A stretch of DNA of 64,000 nucleotides. Source: Phyllobacterium zundukense. Its GTDB lineage: Bacteria; Pseudomonadota; Alphaproteobacteria; Rhizobiales; Rhizobiaceae. The stretch covers positions 372,001 through 436,000 of the forward strand of contig NZ_CP017941.1 in assembly GCF_002764115.1 (NCBI RefSeq), in the 5' to 3' direction. The position numbers and the translations under genes were made by a program. The notes beneath the pieces are model-generated. The model was not told the DNA's origin, ran no database searches, and saw nothing but the letters and a program-made list of their open reading frames with translations. The first letter of the stretch is position 1. Each line of letters begins with the position of its first letter. Below, piece by piece: positions 9,292-18,409 of the stretch.

Positions 9292-9882
9292 TCAATAAGT
9301 TGGTGGTGTGATCGCGCTTAAGATCTCGCTTTTCTCCTCACTGACGTTGCGGAAGCGATGCGGGAGCCGGCTGTCGAAATAGTACCCATCACCCTTCCTT
9401 AGAATCTTTTTCTGACCGCCGACGGTCACTTCCACTGCTCCGCTAATCACCATTCCTGCCTCCTGCGCGGCATGTGCGAAGGCTTCTCCAGTGTCAGCGC
9501 CGATCGCATATGTTTCGTGCAGCATCAAGAGTTGTCTGTTGGGATGATTAAGGCCAATGACGCGGTAGGAAATTGTTTCGACCTTACCAATCTCGACCAA
9601 CTCGTCTGCACTGTAGAACGGCGTGTATGGAAGACTTGACTGAAGATCACTAAAGAACCCAGGCAGCGTCGTTCCGAGCGCATCCAGCACCGCACTAAGC
9701 GTGTCTATTGACGGACTCATCTTGTCTCGCTCAATCAAAGAAATCGTGGAATGAGAAATGCCAGATCGCGCCGCCAGTTCACGGACGCCCAAATCGCGTC
9801 TGCGCCGCATCTCTCTCAATTTACCACCGATCTTTGGCATTTCGTCCTTTTCAATTTTACGGGTAACTTCTTTCGAGATCAT
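9292..9882 (-). CDS. XRE-family regulator with cupin domain
   Basis: The N-terminal XRE helix-turn-helix (LREMRRRRDLGVRELAARSGISHSTISLIERDKMSPSID region, about residues 22-75) is followed by a C-terminal cupin_2 barrel (GMVISGAVEVTVGGQ, GDGYYFDSRLPHRFRN). Regulators of this build (PuuR-like) bind a metabolite in the cupin and repress catabolic genes. It lies between the transporter operon (same strand) and the divergent dehydrogenase gene, and so probably controls both. An alternative start 42 bases downstream (MPKIGGK) has a better ribosome site (AAGGACGAA). Confidence 0.88.
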   Translation of the reverse strand: MISKEVTRKIEKDEMPKIGGKLREMRRRRDLGVRELAARSGISHSTISLIERDKMSPSIDTLSAVLDALGTTLPGFFSDLQSSLPYTPFYSADELVEIGKVETISYRVIGLNHPNRQLLMLHETYAIGADTGEAFAHAAQEAGMVISGAVEVTVGGQKKILRKGDGYYFDSRLPHRFRNVSEEKSEILSAITPPTY

Positions 9883-10037
9883 CTTTCCTGCGAGCGTCCG
9901 ATCGCATGAGAGTGATACCAGACGCGAGGTGTTTGGTGAATATACTGAACAGTGGCCGCTGGAGCAATTGCAGTCAGCTCACGAGTGCATGATTGTGGCG
10001 ACATTATTCTCGCCACACGCAACCACAGAGATTCAAA
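9883..10037 (+). promoter_or_regulatory. divergent promoter region between XRE-cupin gene and dehydrogenase gene
   Basis: A 155-base gap between two divergent starts must carry both promoters and probably the regulator's operator. The sequence here is AT-richer than the flanking genes. I could not pick a convincing operator by eye. Confidence 0.4.
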
Positions 10038-11387
10038 ATGGTAAATCGCCTCAACGATCTGAACGGCAAGATCAAACGTATTAAGAAACCAAAGCTTGAC
10101 GCGGTATCGAACACTGGTGCGATCGAGGCCACCGTTAAGGACATCATTGCAAACGTGCGCGCACAAGGAGACGCTGCAGTGCGAGAATACTCACGCACAT
10201 ATGATAGGTCGGATGTTGAAATATTCGAAGTGAGCCTAGAGGATCGCCTCGAGGCGATTTCTAACCTTGATCCGCAAACCCGAAAGGATACGGAGTTTGC
10301 CATTGAACGGGTGAAGGCCTTTGCAGAAGCTCAGTTTCAAACCCTTCTTCCCCTCGAATTCGACGCTCTTCCAGGACTGCACCTCGGACATCGGGTCATT
10401 CCGGTCGAGATTGTTGGAGCCTATGTTCCGGGCGGCCGCTACCCGATCCTATCTGCGCCTGTCATGACGATTGTCCCAGCAAAGGTCGCCGGCTGCGATC
10501 AGGTCATCGCCTGCCTGCCGCCCAATGCGCATCCAGCCATGATTGCCGGCTGCCATCTGTCCGGTGCCGACAGGATATTCAAGGTGGGTGGCGCGCAAGC
10601 CATCGCTGCCATGGCTTTCGGCACGGAAACCATTCCCGCCGTCGACAAAATCGTCGGGCCGGGCAACGCTTATGTCAATGAAGCCAAGCGGCAGGTCTTT
10701 GGGCAGGTGGGCATCGACCAATTGGCCGGACCCAGCGAAATATTCGTCGTTGCCGACGAGACTGGCGACGCGGAGATGATTGCAATTGATCTTCTAGCCC
10801 AAGCGGAGCACGACGTTAGAACCCGCGTCGGTCTAATAACAACCGATCAGAGACTGGCTGAGGCCACTTTGAGGGAGATCGAACGCCAGCTTGAAACGCT
10901 GCCTACCGCCGACGTCGCCGGCGTTGCCTGGCGCGACTATGGAGAGATCACCGTTTGTGACGACGAGCCATCGATGATTGCCTATTCTGATCATATCGCG
11001 GCCGAACATCTTGAGGTCCACACACGCGACCCCCATTCCACTGCAAGAAAATTGCGGAACTATGGATCTTTGTTCATCGGCAAGCTTGCAAGCGTTGTGT
11101 ACTCCGACAAGTGTTGCGGGACGAACCACACACTTCCGACCATGGCCGCTGGCCGTTACACCGGGGGGCTTTGGGTGGGTTCGTACGTTAAGGTTTGCAC
11201 GCATCAGTGGCTTGATGAGCGCGGCGTCACCGCAGTTGCTCCTCCTTCGATAAGACAAAGTCGTACCGAAGGCATGGAAGGGCATCGCCTCGCGGCGGCG
11301 TTTCGTCTGAGCGATCAAGAGATAAGTACGGCCTTGGTGCGCGGATCGCTTTTGCCGATGGAGAAATCCTTGAGGATTTCACAATAA
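10038..11387 (+). CDS. histidinol dehydrogenase family enzyme, catabolic paralogue
   Basis: A 449-residue NAD-dependent dehydrogenase of the HisD family. Family motifs are VPGGRYPILSAPVM, VGGAQAIAAMAFGT, IVGPGNAYVNEAK, DQLAGPSEIFVVAD, the zinc-ligand region LLAQAEHD, the catalytic AAEHLEVHT, GTNHTLPT and EGMEGHR. It is unlikely to be the biosynthetic HisD because it stands outside any his operon, next to a transporter and an XRE-cupin regulator. A close functional parallel is HpsN (dihydroxypropanesulfonate 3-dehydrogenase). An alcohol-to-carboxylate oxidation of an imported compound is inferred. The start ATG follows a weak ribosome site. Confidence 0.85.
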   Translation: MVNRLNDLNGKIKRIKKPKLDAVSNTGAIEATVKDIIANVRAQGDAAVREYSRTYDRSDVEIFEVSLEDRLEAISNLDPQTRKDTEFAIERVKAFAEAQFQTLLPLEFDALPGLHLGHRVIPVEIVGAYVPGGRYPILSAPVMTIVPAKVAGCDQVIACLPPNAHPAMIAGCHLSGADRIFKVGGAQAIAAMAFGTETIPAVDKIVGPGNAYVNEAKRQVFGQVGIDQLAGPSEIFVVADETGDAEMIAIDLLAQAEHDVRTRVGLITTDQRLAEATLREIERQLETLPTADVAGVAWRDYGEITVCDDEPSMIAYSDHIAAEHLEVHTRDPHSTARKLRNYGSLFIGKLASVVYSDKCCGTNHTLPTMAAGRYTGGLWVGSYVKVCTHQWLDERGVTAVAPPSIRQSRTEGMEGHRLAAAFRLSDQEISTALVRGSLLPMEKSLRISQ

Positions 11388-11406
11388 GCAGGAGAGTAAC
11401 TTTCAA

Positions 11407-12215
11407 ATTGGATGCTCTTCATGCCGTTCAAACACAATTCTGCTCGCCGTCACCGTATTCCGAAGATGAAATATAAGGTGACGAACTGGTCGGAATACGA
11501 AGCAGGGCTTCGCCAGCGCGGAAGCGTGACATTCTGGCTAAGCGATGAGGCTCTTGCCGCCTGGCATGCACCGAAAAGAAAGACGCGCGGCGGTCAGCCT
11601 CGTTATTCTGATCTGGCGATTGAAGCATCCCTGAAGAGCGGGCTGGTTTTCGATTTACCGCTGCGCCCAGATCGAAGGCTTCCTGTTGTCCGTTTTCAAG
11701 CGGATGGGTGTGAAACTTCCGATCCCGGATCATACGACGTTGAGCCGACGATCTGGTCAGTTGCAACCTCGAAAGAACACGCCTGATGCCAATGGCCAGC
11801 TTGAGAAGAAGGCCGGTGCCGATAAGCCTCTACATGTTGTCATCGACAGCACAGGCTTGAAAATCTACGGTGCAGGCCAATGGCTTGAAGATAAACATGG
11901 AGCCAAATCCCGACGTGAATGGCGTAAACTGCATCTGGCGTTGACGCGGATAGCGGGGAGATCATCGCAGAAGTTCTGATCGATCAGAATACGAGCGATG
12001 TCAGTCAGCTTGAGATGTTGCTCGGCAATATTGACCAAAGCATCGGTCAGTTTACTGCCGACGGAGCCTATGATGGGCAGCTGACATATGAGGCTGTTCT
12101 TGGTCATAGCCCGGACGCCAGGATCATCATTCCTCCGCGTTCGAACTCAAATGAAAGAGATGATCACGATCCGCCCAGTCAGCGGGATGAGCACATTGCG
12201 TCCATCCAAAACAGG
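11407..12215 (+). mobile_element. IS5-family (IS903 group) element, copy B, decayed
   Basis: Inverted relative to the copy at 1-644. The similarity begins at the same base (ATTGGATGCTCTTCATGCC). The 3' end of the transposase and the terminal repeat are missing: recognisable coding stops at about 12215, just before a small stress-type gene on the other strand. Confidence 0.72.
11421..12215 (+). pseudogene. IS5/IS903-type transposase, multiple frameshifts
   Basis: The protein can be followed through three frames: MPFKHNSARRHRIPK to FDLPLR, then SVFKRMGVKLPIPDHTTLSRR to LHLALTRIAGRS, then LLGNIDQSIGQFTADGAYDGQ to ARIIIPPRSN. The first shift coincides with an extra C in the run encoding LPLRQ, absent from copy A. 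A base appears lost near the LTRI(A)GRS segment. The C-terminal catalytic Glu region is gone. Confidence 0.72.
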
Positions 12216-12220
12216 CACAG

Positions 12221-12523
12221 TCATTTCCTTTTGATCATCCCAGAATCCAGTCGACGTGCCCAATGATCAAAACTGCTGGTCAGCAGCAGCATAGCATTTT
12301 GAATTTCGAGTTCGCGGAGTTCCCTATTAACACTTGGCGACGCCACACATTTTGCCTTCAGTTTCCCCTGAATTTGCTTCAGTTTTTCATCAAACCTTTC
12401 GGATCTCCTTGTTTGGTCCGGCGACAGCAGATCGCGAGCCCTGACGCTGGCCATCCGGCGCTTTAGGTTCTTTTCAAACCGGTCAAACTTGTCAGCTAAT
12501 TCACCGAGGGTTGTATCTTGCAT
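12221..12523 (-). CDS. small conserved hypothetical protein, coiled-coil
   Basis: A 100-residue protein starting MQDTTLGELADKFDRFEK, highly charged and probably helical or coiled-coil (LRELEIQNAMLLL near the C-terminus). The ATG was chosen because of a strong ribosome site (GGAGGAGATAACAAG). A longer in-frame extension lacks one. No named domain is recognised. It heads a run of stress-type genes, but no EcfG-type motif is visible upstream. Confidence 0.6.
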   Translation of the reverse strand: MQDTTLGELADKFDRFEKNLKRRMASVRARDLLSPDQTRRSERFDEKLKQIQGKLKAKCVASPSVNRELRELEIQNAMLLLTSSFDHWARRLDSGMIKRK

Positions 12524-13246
12524 TCTTGTTATCTCCTCCGTGACGTCTGAATTTTCAAAACGCGCGAAGCCCTGTCGATGGGCAGGTAAATCCATTGCAA
12601 GGACAATGCATTGTCGACCGATAAGGTTCCTTAGGACGGCTGATCACAAAACGGAACAAATACTCCCTTCAATTGGTTTCATCGTGCGTCGGGAGCATAA
12701 CCTCTTCGATAGGGGCCTGGCGCACGGCACCTTCATACTGCGCCGGGCCTCGCCTGTGGCTTTCGCCGATAAATGGCGCGGAATTGTCTGCACTATTTGA
12801 CGGCCCTTTGGACTGCGAGATCCATGGTCCCAAGGATCCGGAGATTACGCAATTGGTTTATCAGCTCGCATATGGCAAGCGCTCCGCCTCGCTGAAATCG
12901 AGAGCAGCGCTACGCTGGCGGATGCCTGAATGCGTCACTTCCTCAAACTGAACAGATGATAAGGTTGTGTTGACCCGCATCTCTCAACAAGCCTCGGATC
13001 GTCAATTCTGTTATTTCGGAACATTCAGCAAGTCGGCGAAGCGAACGGTTCCTATCTGTGTTTTACCATACGATAGACTCGCAGGACCCAGTCCGCCCTG
13101 ATCAACGCCCTCGATATTCGCGTCGATTAGCGAATCCTGAACCGCCAGCCTTGCCTGATGCATGGCCACCCGGTTGCCACCCAGCTCTATTCCGCAGACG
13201 GATTCGATCCTGGTCATTTCATCGAACTCGAAACGATAGAGTGTCA
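12524..13246. other. 723 bases without a supported gene
   Basis: Short open frames on both strands have no family signature. The last 240 bases can be read as a minus-strand frame (MTRIESVCGIELGG onward) downstream of the kinase fragment, but I cannot assign it. Confidence 0.5.
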
Positions 13247-13441
13247 TCATGCCGCCGTGGGCCTGCGCAACGTGAAGGTTGCCCGGGTGATGGACACGCT
13301 TGTACCCTCTGCGCTGCTGGCGACGTCCATGCGGGCATCGAGCTGCTTTGCCAGAGCCTCGACAATGGCTGTTCCGAGCCCGCCGGTCACGTCGGCGTCA
13401 TTGACAGTGGTTTTCCCGATGCCATTGTCGGAGACGATCAT
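13247..13441 (-). pseudogene. sensor histidine kinase ATPase-domain remnant (HWE/HisKA_2 type)
   Basis: The frame starts directly in the ATP-binding domain: VSDNGIG (G1 box) and GGLGTAIVEALAKQLDA (G2 box), ending SVSITRATF. This pattern belongs to the HWE/HisKA_2 kinases of alphaproteobacteria. An in-frame stop lies seven codons upstream, so the sensor, dimerisation domain and N-box are gone. Confidence 0.7.
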
Positions 13442-13453
13442 CTTCCAGTCTGC

Positions 13454-13762
13454 CTAACGTCTGAGTAGGCTCAATCCGACCAGCAAACCAATTCCAGCGA
13501 TGGCTGAAATGATTGCAATTGTTGCGATTGGATTGTCTTTAGCCTTGTCCGTCACCATCTGCGCCTCATCACCCACGAACCGTGCAGCAGTTCGACCGCT
13601 TCTTTTAACGCTTTCATATGCAGAACTTGCTTGGTCCAAGAAATCATAACCCTGATCAGCAAGTGACTTTTTGATCGTCGATAGCTCCTTGCTCAATGTC
13701 GCGATCTGGGCTTCCAGATCGTCCTCAAGCTTTTCGCGAGCTTCCGTAGGATACGTGGCCAT
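13454..13762 (-). CDS. DUF883 family membrane-anchored protein (ElaB/YqjD-like)
   Basis: A 102-residue protein with a long amphipathic N-terminal helix (LEAQIATLSKELSTIKKSL) and one C-terminal membrane helix (PIATIAIISAIAGIGLLVGLSLL) ending in two arginines. Family members sit in the inner membrane and associate with ribosomes in stationary phase. It lies 45 bases downstream of the GlsB-like gene, probably in one transcript driven from the EcfG-like motif upstream of that gene. Confidence 0.85.
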   Translation of the reverse strand: MATYPTEAREKLEDDLEAQIATLSKELSTIKKSLADQGYDFLDQASSAYESVKRSGRTAARFVGDEAQMVTDKAKDNPIATIAIISAIAGIGLLVGLSLLRR

Positions 13763-13807
13763 TCAAATTACCTTTTTGTTTGTGGCGGCCGAACAGGAGA
13801 AGGACAT

Positions 13808-14071
13808 TTATACCGCTCGGTTTCCCCGAAACATTCTTGCGATCGCGATAAGGATGCATGCGCCTATGACGCCGGCGAGTAGATAGCCTACCCAGCCTGT
13901 TAATATGACCCCAAAAAATGAGAGAAGGGCGTTGGCAACGACCGCTCCAATCATGCCCAATAGGATGTTCATGATCATGCCCATATTGCTCTTCATGAAC
14001 ATCTCGGCAAGCCATCCGGCAACGCCACCAATGATGATAGCGGCAATCCATCCAATTCCGGCAGTTTCCAT
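13808..14071 (-). CDS. GlsB/YeaQ/YmgE family stress membrane protein
   Basis: An 87-residue inner-membrane protein with three hydrophobic segments and the family glycine-rich repeats (IIIGGVAGWLAEMFM, NILLGMIGAVVANALL, GYLLAGVIGACILIAIARMF). Family genes (transglycosylase-associated) are typically induced by osmotic or stationary-phase stress. A GGAAC-N16-TGTT motif ends 33 bases upstream of the start. Confidence 0.92.
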   Translation of the reverse strand: METAGIGWIAAIIIGGVAGWLAEMFMKSNMGMIMNILLGMIGAVVANALLSFFGVILTGWVGYLLAGVIGACILIAIARMFRGNRAV

Positions 14072-14103
14072 TCAATTTCTCCAAGAAAGGTGATGTCCAA
14101 CTG

Positions 14104-14128
14104 AACACAGACGGGCGCATTTTGTTCC
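14104..14128 (-). promoter_or_regulatory. EcfG-like promoter motif (one mismatch)
   Basis: The minus strand reads GGAAC, 16 bases, TGTT, with one mismatch (C to T) from the EcfG minus-10 consensus. Position and orientation suit the GlsB-DUF883 gene pair. Confidence 0.45.
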
Positions 14129-14458
14129 ATTAAACCCGCTACGATTAACAGCAGCCTGAGTGGGTAGAATTGCCCTAGTTTACGGCGAGGTGAACGAGCT
14201 AAATCGTTTCTGACGGCGAATGCAGGAAAGCCATCGCCAGAGCGGCTGACATTGATCCGGCTATATGACCAGCTTCCTGCTCTGGGCTCCACAATACGTC
14301 GTTATTGGCGTGCTTTCGAGAAGCAGAGCCAGTCGTCGGCGGAGGCGTATGTGCCACTTTCATTCCGCGAGACCGGGCACTCGGTGAGATTTACTGCTAA
14401 ACCCCACTTCTGTTCTGGAGATAGATCGGCTACTCGGCGATGTTTTCACAGCCAACCT

Positions 14459-14483
14459 GGAACAGAGAGCTCGTCTCTGCGTT
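14459..14483 (+). promoter_or_regulatory. EcfG-type promoter motif
   Basis: GGAAC, 16 bases, CGTT, a perfect consensus match. It ends 46 bases upstream of the TTG start of the PRC-barrel gene and lies downstream of the more distal in-frame ATG, supporting the shorter start. Confidence 0.65.
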
Positions 14484-14529
14484 TGTGCTTGGCTGCACGC
14501 ATTGTGCCGCCTTCCAGGAGCAATCAATT

Positions 14530-15405
14530 TTGAAAACCTTATTCACGACGACTTTTCTCATAACATTGATGACAACAGGGGCATTCGCTCAAGACGGAAG
14601 GACGTCACAAGACGTTTTTGGTCACCCATCGGTGGCGGTACGAGATCACGATCGCTATCTCGTCGCTTCCAAAGGGCTCGTCCTCACATCGGGCCTAGTC
14701 GGACAAACAGTTTATAATGGTCCGGCAGACGACGCTGCCACCATCGGCGAAGTGACCGATATTGTGCTTAGCCCAGACGGAAATGCGGTGGCAGCGCTTA
14801 TTGGCGTCGGCGGCTTTCTTGGCGTCGGCCAGAAGGATATTGCCGTAAGTCTCGATCAATTGGCCTGGGTGACTCGCGACGACAACAAGCGGTGGCTGGT
14901 TGTTGCGAGCAGCAAAGAGGAACTCAGCGGTGCTCCCACGTTCGATAGCAATAGTTTGCTCAGGGACGGGGCATCCGATCCTGCCAAGGGACAGGCTACA
15001 GGAGTCGCTACGAATGCGAAAACGGAAAGCGTGGTTAACAAGGCCGCTTCGGACATCAGGAGCGCGCTCAAGGCTGTTCCGACTGCATCGATAAGCTCCG
15101 AAAAGTTGATAGGTTCAGCGGTCTATGGCCCCGATGAAAAGCAGCTTGGCAGCGTGGCAGATACATTGATGGCAGGTGACGGCCAGGTCGACGCTTTCGT
15201 CGTGGACGTTGGCGGCTTTCTTGGACTAGGCAAAAAGCCGATCGCAATCTCGATTGAAAACCTCGATCTGCTGGCCGATGACAATGGAAAAATTTCCGTG
15301 TTTACGCCTTTTACCAAGGACGAACTTGAGAAGCACCCAGCTTATTCGGCAGAGGCATACAAGGCCGACAGCGAGAAGATTCTGCTTCGCGGTGCGGCCG
15401 AATAA
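14530..15405 (+). CDS. exported protein with two PRC-barrel domains
   Basis: A 291-residue protein. The TTG start was selected because an AGGAG precedes it and it yields a clean signal peptide (MKTLFTTTFLITLMTTGAFA-QD). Two PRC-barrel repeats follow: one around GLVGQTVYN to VGGFLGVGQKDIAVSLDQL and one around KLIGSAVYG to VGGFLGLGKKPIAISIENL, joined by a low-complexity linker. PRC-barrel proteins of this exported type are common in Hyphomicrobiales and often stress-induced. Function is unknown. Confidence 0.85.
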   Translation: MKTLFTTTFLITLMTTGAFAQDGRTSQDVFGHPSVAVRDHDRYLVASKGLVLTSGLVGQTVYNGPADDAATIGEVTDIVLSPDGNAVAALIGVGGFLGVGQKDIAVSLDQLAWVTRDDNKRWLVVASSKEELSGAPTFDSNSLLRDGASDPAKGQATGVATNAKTESVVNKAASDIRSALKAVPTASISSEKLIGSAVYGPDEKQLGSVADTLMAGDGQVDAFVVDVGGFLGLGKKPIAISIENLDLLADDNGKISVFTPFTKDELEKHPAYSAEAYKADSEKILLRGAAE

Positions 15406-15750
15406 ATTCAGATGCCGACTGTCTGTGTTTAGGCCTTTAATGGTCCTCTTCGGGGCGGCGCGCCTGAACGTATGCATCGAAGTGCGGACGAGTCGCCTGC
15501 AGCAGGCTAAACAATGAGGTCACCACAACCACCGTCCCGGCGGGGATATCTAAGATTCCGCTTGGCGGACCTGTAAACTGGCAGGATTAAGTGAGAGCTT
15601 ATGCGTTCGTTCATTCCATTGAAGGTTGTTCCATCTACCCATATGCAATGAAGCAGGATTGAGAGTTTTCGGCTACCACGACTTTGGCTTATTACAAAAA
15701 GGATCATCCACCTTGGCGTGGAGGAGACCGAGATTGATTTGGACGCCCAA
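15406..15750. other. 345 bases without a supported gene
   Basis: Intergenic between the convergent PRC-barrel and transglutaminase-like genes. I see no convincing terminator with a T-tract and no conserved frame. Confidence 0.5.
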
Positions 15751-16569
15751 TTACGCGAGCGTGTGGGCCGCCTCGTCGGCCCACACCTTGAATTTGGTCA
15801 GAACGTTTGGCCCGAATATATTTGTGAGCGGCACGTCGGCCGCGTCCCGGCCATGTGCAACCTTGATCCGCCCGATGCGAGGGGCGTTGTTGCGCGGATC
15901 GAATGCGTGCCATTGACCACCCAGGAACACTTCCATCCAGGCACAAAAGTCCATCTCCGCATAGGGGGGCGGCAGACCGATATCAGTAATGTATCCGGTA
16001 CAGTAACGTGTCGGGATATTCAGGCATCGACAAAGCGCAACGGCGAGATGCGTATAATCCCGGCAAACACCTCGGCCTTCGCCAAATGCCCCGTAAGCCG
16101 TGCGTGTTGGATTGGAAAATTCGTATCCAAAATGGATATAGTGATGCACGTAGTCACAAACCGCCTGAACACGCTGCCATCCGGGCGGGCTATGTTCAAA
16201 GAGCTTCCAAGCATTGTCGCTCAACAAATCCGTCTCACAGTATCGGCTGCCCATGAGATAGACGAGCGTGTCGTCCGGAAGGTTCTGCACGGGATGTTGA
16301 ACGGCATTAAGCACGACAGGATCAGGTCCGCCGCTGTCGTTCACTACGGCGTTCGTGCTGAGGCTGAATGCGCCTGCTGGTGCGACAATCCGATTACACC
16401 AGTTTCCAAACTGATCGTGGTACCCGCTGGCTTGGATAGCGGGTGACGTGGTAAATGTTTCAACGCCGATCAAATCGGCCACACGCGAATGGTGAACGTT
16501 CAATATGGCAATCAGCGGTGTTTCCTGCGGAAACTCAAATGTCAGTTCACACCCGACATGTAATCTCAT
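15751..16569 (-). CDS. transglutaminase-like cysteine peptidase domain protein
   Basis: A 272-residue protein starting MRLHVGCELTFEF. The N-terminal bacterial transglutaminase-like domain is followed by the core with catalytic Cys in GRGVCRDYTHLAVALCR, the His in the DFCAWMEVFLGGQWHAFD segment and the Asp in FDPRNN. This fold usually hydrolyses or transfers amides and is not a calcium-dependent transglutaminase. No signal peptide is seen. It stands alone among stress genes. Confidence 0.88.
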   Translation of the reverse strand: MRLHVGCELTFEFPQETPLIAILNVHHSRVADLIGVETFTTSPAIQASGYHDQFGNWCNRIVAPAGAFSLSTNAVVNDSGGPDPVVLNAVQHPVQNLPDDTLVYLMGSRYCETDLLSDNAWKLFEHSPPGWQRVQAVCDYVHHYIHFGYEFSNPTRTAYGAFGEGRGVCRDYTHLAVALCRCLNIPTRYCTGYITDIGLPPPYAEMDFCAWMEVFLGGQWHAFDPRNNAPRIGRIKVAHGRDAADVPLTNIFGPNVLTKFKVWADEAAHTLA

Positions 16570-16770
16570 ATGCGGCACTCCGTGGGTTGTATCCAACAAT
16601 GCAAAGCGGGCGCGACGGAACCAACAACGAAAGCGGCGATCATCGCGTCAAGGGAAGGCACGGTAATTACCAAGAGGCTTCTCGTCGGATCGTTCCGTTA
16701 AAGCCGGTTAATGCCATGCGGTATTAGAAGCAGATCCTCGCCTCCTTGGCATTTTTCTAATCAAGCGAAA

Positions 16771-17025
16771 TTAGAGCCTCTTTTCTGCGACGTAAATATC
16801 GGCTTCCTTGGCAGCTTCGATAAATGCTGACCGAGCAGCGGTGCACATGATCTTGCCCTCCAATGCCTCAATGCAGGCCTGCTTCGCCTCAACAAACTTC
16901 TCGCCCTTTTTGATCGGCCAATACATTTCCAGGAAATCCGCCGCTTCTTCTACCGACGAAATGTTCCGCGTGCCGCCGAGCTGTTCGGTCTCTATCGTAA
17001 CGTATGGAAATGGCAAATCGCGCAT
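16771..17025 (-). CDS. DUF982 domain protein
   Basis: An 84-residue protein covering the whole DUF982 family: PFPYVTIETEQLGGTRNIS, VEEAADFLEMYWP, AKQACIEALEGKI and the C-terminal AFIEAAKEADIYVAE. Function is unknown, and the family is much expanded in Rhizobiales. Two broken relatives lie at 21.96-22.01 and 35.47-35.6 kb. A GGAAC-N16-CGTT motif ends only eight bases upstream of the chosen ATG, which would give an almost leaderless mRNA. Confidence 0.8.
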   Translation of the reverse strand: MRDLPFPYVTIETEQLGGTRNISSVEEAADFLEMYWPIKKGEKFVEAKQACIEALEGKIMCTAARSAFIEAAKEADIYVAEKRL

Positions 17026-17032
17026 ACCCAGA

Positions 17033-17057
17033 AACGTGGATAGTTGATGGAAGTTCC
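17033..17057 (-). promoter_or_regulatory. EcfG-type promoter motif close to a start codon
   Basis: The minus strand reads GGAAC, 16 bases, CGTT. Orientation suits the DUF982 gene, but the distance implies a leaderless transcript. About one such match is expected by chance in 64 kb, so this is the weakest of the perfect matches. Confidence 0.4.
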
Positions 17058-17308
17058 ATGGAAGACCGGCTTCTCCCCAATGCCGCCAATAGCGGATCAA
17101 TCAACGCGTCCGCGCTTTAATCTATCTTGAAAAGAACCAGCGGAATGAATGTGCTCTTTGTACTGAGACAATCCTACCAGAGGACCACCCGCTGGGTAGG
17201 CACAACAAAATGCCAGCATGATCGCCTGCGCATGGTCGAACTTGCGCCCTGCACCTTGATACGCCCTCAGAAATTTGAAAGAATTGTTGCTGGTGGGGAG
17301 GTTCTACC

Positions 17309-18325
17309 ATGGCCCCAATTTCCAAACGGTCAACTGCCAGTAAAGCGCAACTGCGGCGGGCAAGGCAGCAGGGCCGCGGGCGCCGTGCGCATGCGCCTTC
17401 TGAAATTCCGATGAAGGGTTGGAAGGACATTCTCTACAGAATGTACGGCTCATTGTGGGAAGACCGGATCATGTTGATTGCGGCAGGAGCAACATTCTAT
17501 TTACTGCTCGCGCTGTTTCCGGCACTTACAGCGTTCGTGTCGGTGTACGGTTTACTCGCTGACCGCGCCACCGTTGCAGGTAACACCTCGCTCCTCGCCG
17601 GCATTCTTCCGGCGGACTCGGTCAACCTGATCCGATCCCAGCTTGAGGCTCTTGCAGCGCAGGATACCAAAGTTCTCAGTCTCGGGTTCTTCATCGGACT
17701 TTCGGTGGCACTGTGGAGTGCGAACAATGGCATTAAAGCCATATTCGAAGCCTTGAACGTTGCCTACAGCGAGAATGAAACCCGCAGCTTCGTGCGCGTT
17801 AATCTGGTTTCATTTGTTTTCACGTTCGGCACCATGTTTTTTGGAATTATCCTGATCACCGCACTGGGTATTATCCCACACGTGTTGACGCTGCTTGGCC
17901 TGGACGGTTGGAATGCGGTGCTGATCAGCTTGGCCCGCTGGCCCTTAATTGCCGTCGTTGTCGCTGCCGCCGTCTCCGTCTTTTATCGCTTCGGGCCAGA
18001 CCGCGAGCAACCCAAATGGCGCTGGCTGTCGTGGGGAGCCATTCTTTCCACATTGGTGTGGCTGATCACATCGGCGGGCTTCACATTCTATCTCGCCAAT
18101 TTTGCCGATTACAATGCCACCTATGGTGCGTTGGGTGCGGTTGCCGGCCTGATGGTATGGACATGGATATCGGTGATGATCCTCATCCTCGGCGCTGAAC
18201 TGAACGCTGAGCTGGAACATCAAACCGCGATCGATACGACTATCGGAGATCCGGCTCCCATGGGAGAACGCGGAGCCGTGGTTGCCGATACACTCGGCGA
18301 ATCTGCGAATGAGACGAGGCGCTAA
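17309..18325 (+). CDS. YihY/BrkB-family inner-membrane protein
   Basis: A 338-residue membrane protein with a basic cytoplasmic N-terminus and about six helices. Family blocks are MLIAAGATFYLLLALFPAL, SLGFFIGLSVALWSANNGIKAIFEALN and FTFYLANFADYNATYGALGAVAGLMVW. The start has a GGGGAGG ribosome site. The family was once called ribonuclease BN by mistake, and its transport or structural role remains undefined. It is convergent with the AI-2E-type permease gene. Confidence 0.92.
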   Translation: MAPISKRSTASKAQLRRARQQGRGRRAHAPSEIPMKGWKDILYRMYGSLWEDRIMLIAAGATFYLLLALFPALTAFVSVYGLLADRATVAGNTSLLAGILPADSVNLIRSQLEALAAQDTKVLSLGFFIGLSVALWSANNGIKAIFEALNVAYSENETRSFVRVNLVSFVFTFGTMFFGIILITALGIIPHVLTLLGLDGWNAVLISLARWPLIAVVVAAAVSVFYRFGPDREQPKWRWLSWGAILSTLVWLITSAGFTFYLANFADYNATYGALGAVAGLMVWTWISVMILILGAELNAELEHQTAIDTTIGDPAPMGERGAVVADTLGESANETRR

Positions 18326-18409
18326 TAGCAGCTCAAAGCGGCCATTCCCATGCCGCGGAGATATGCTGGCCGCGCGCTAAACCGGAGCGTGAACTTCGTC
18401 TTGTTGGCC

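Noticed and set aside
10038..11387. Biosynthetic histidinol dehydrogenase (hisD)
   Set aside because: All family residues are present, but the gene lies with a transporter and an XRE-cupin regulator and not with his genes. A catabolic paralogue is more likely.
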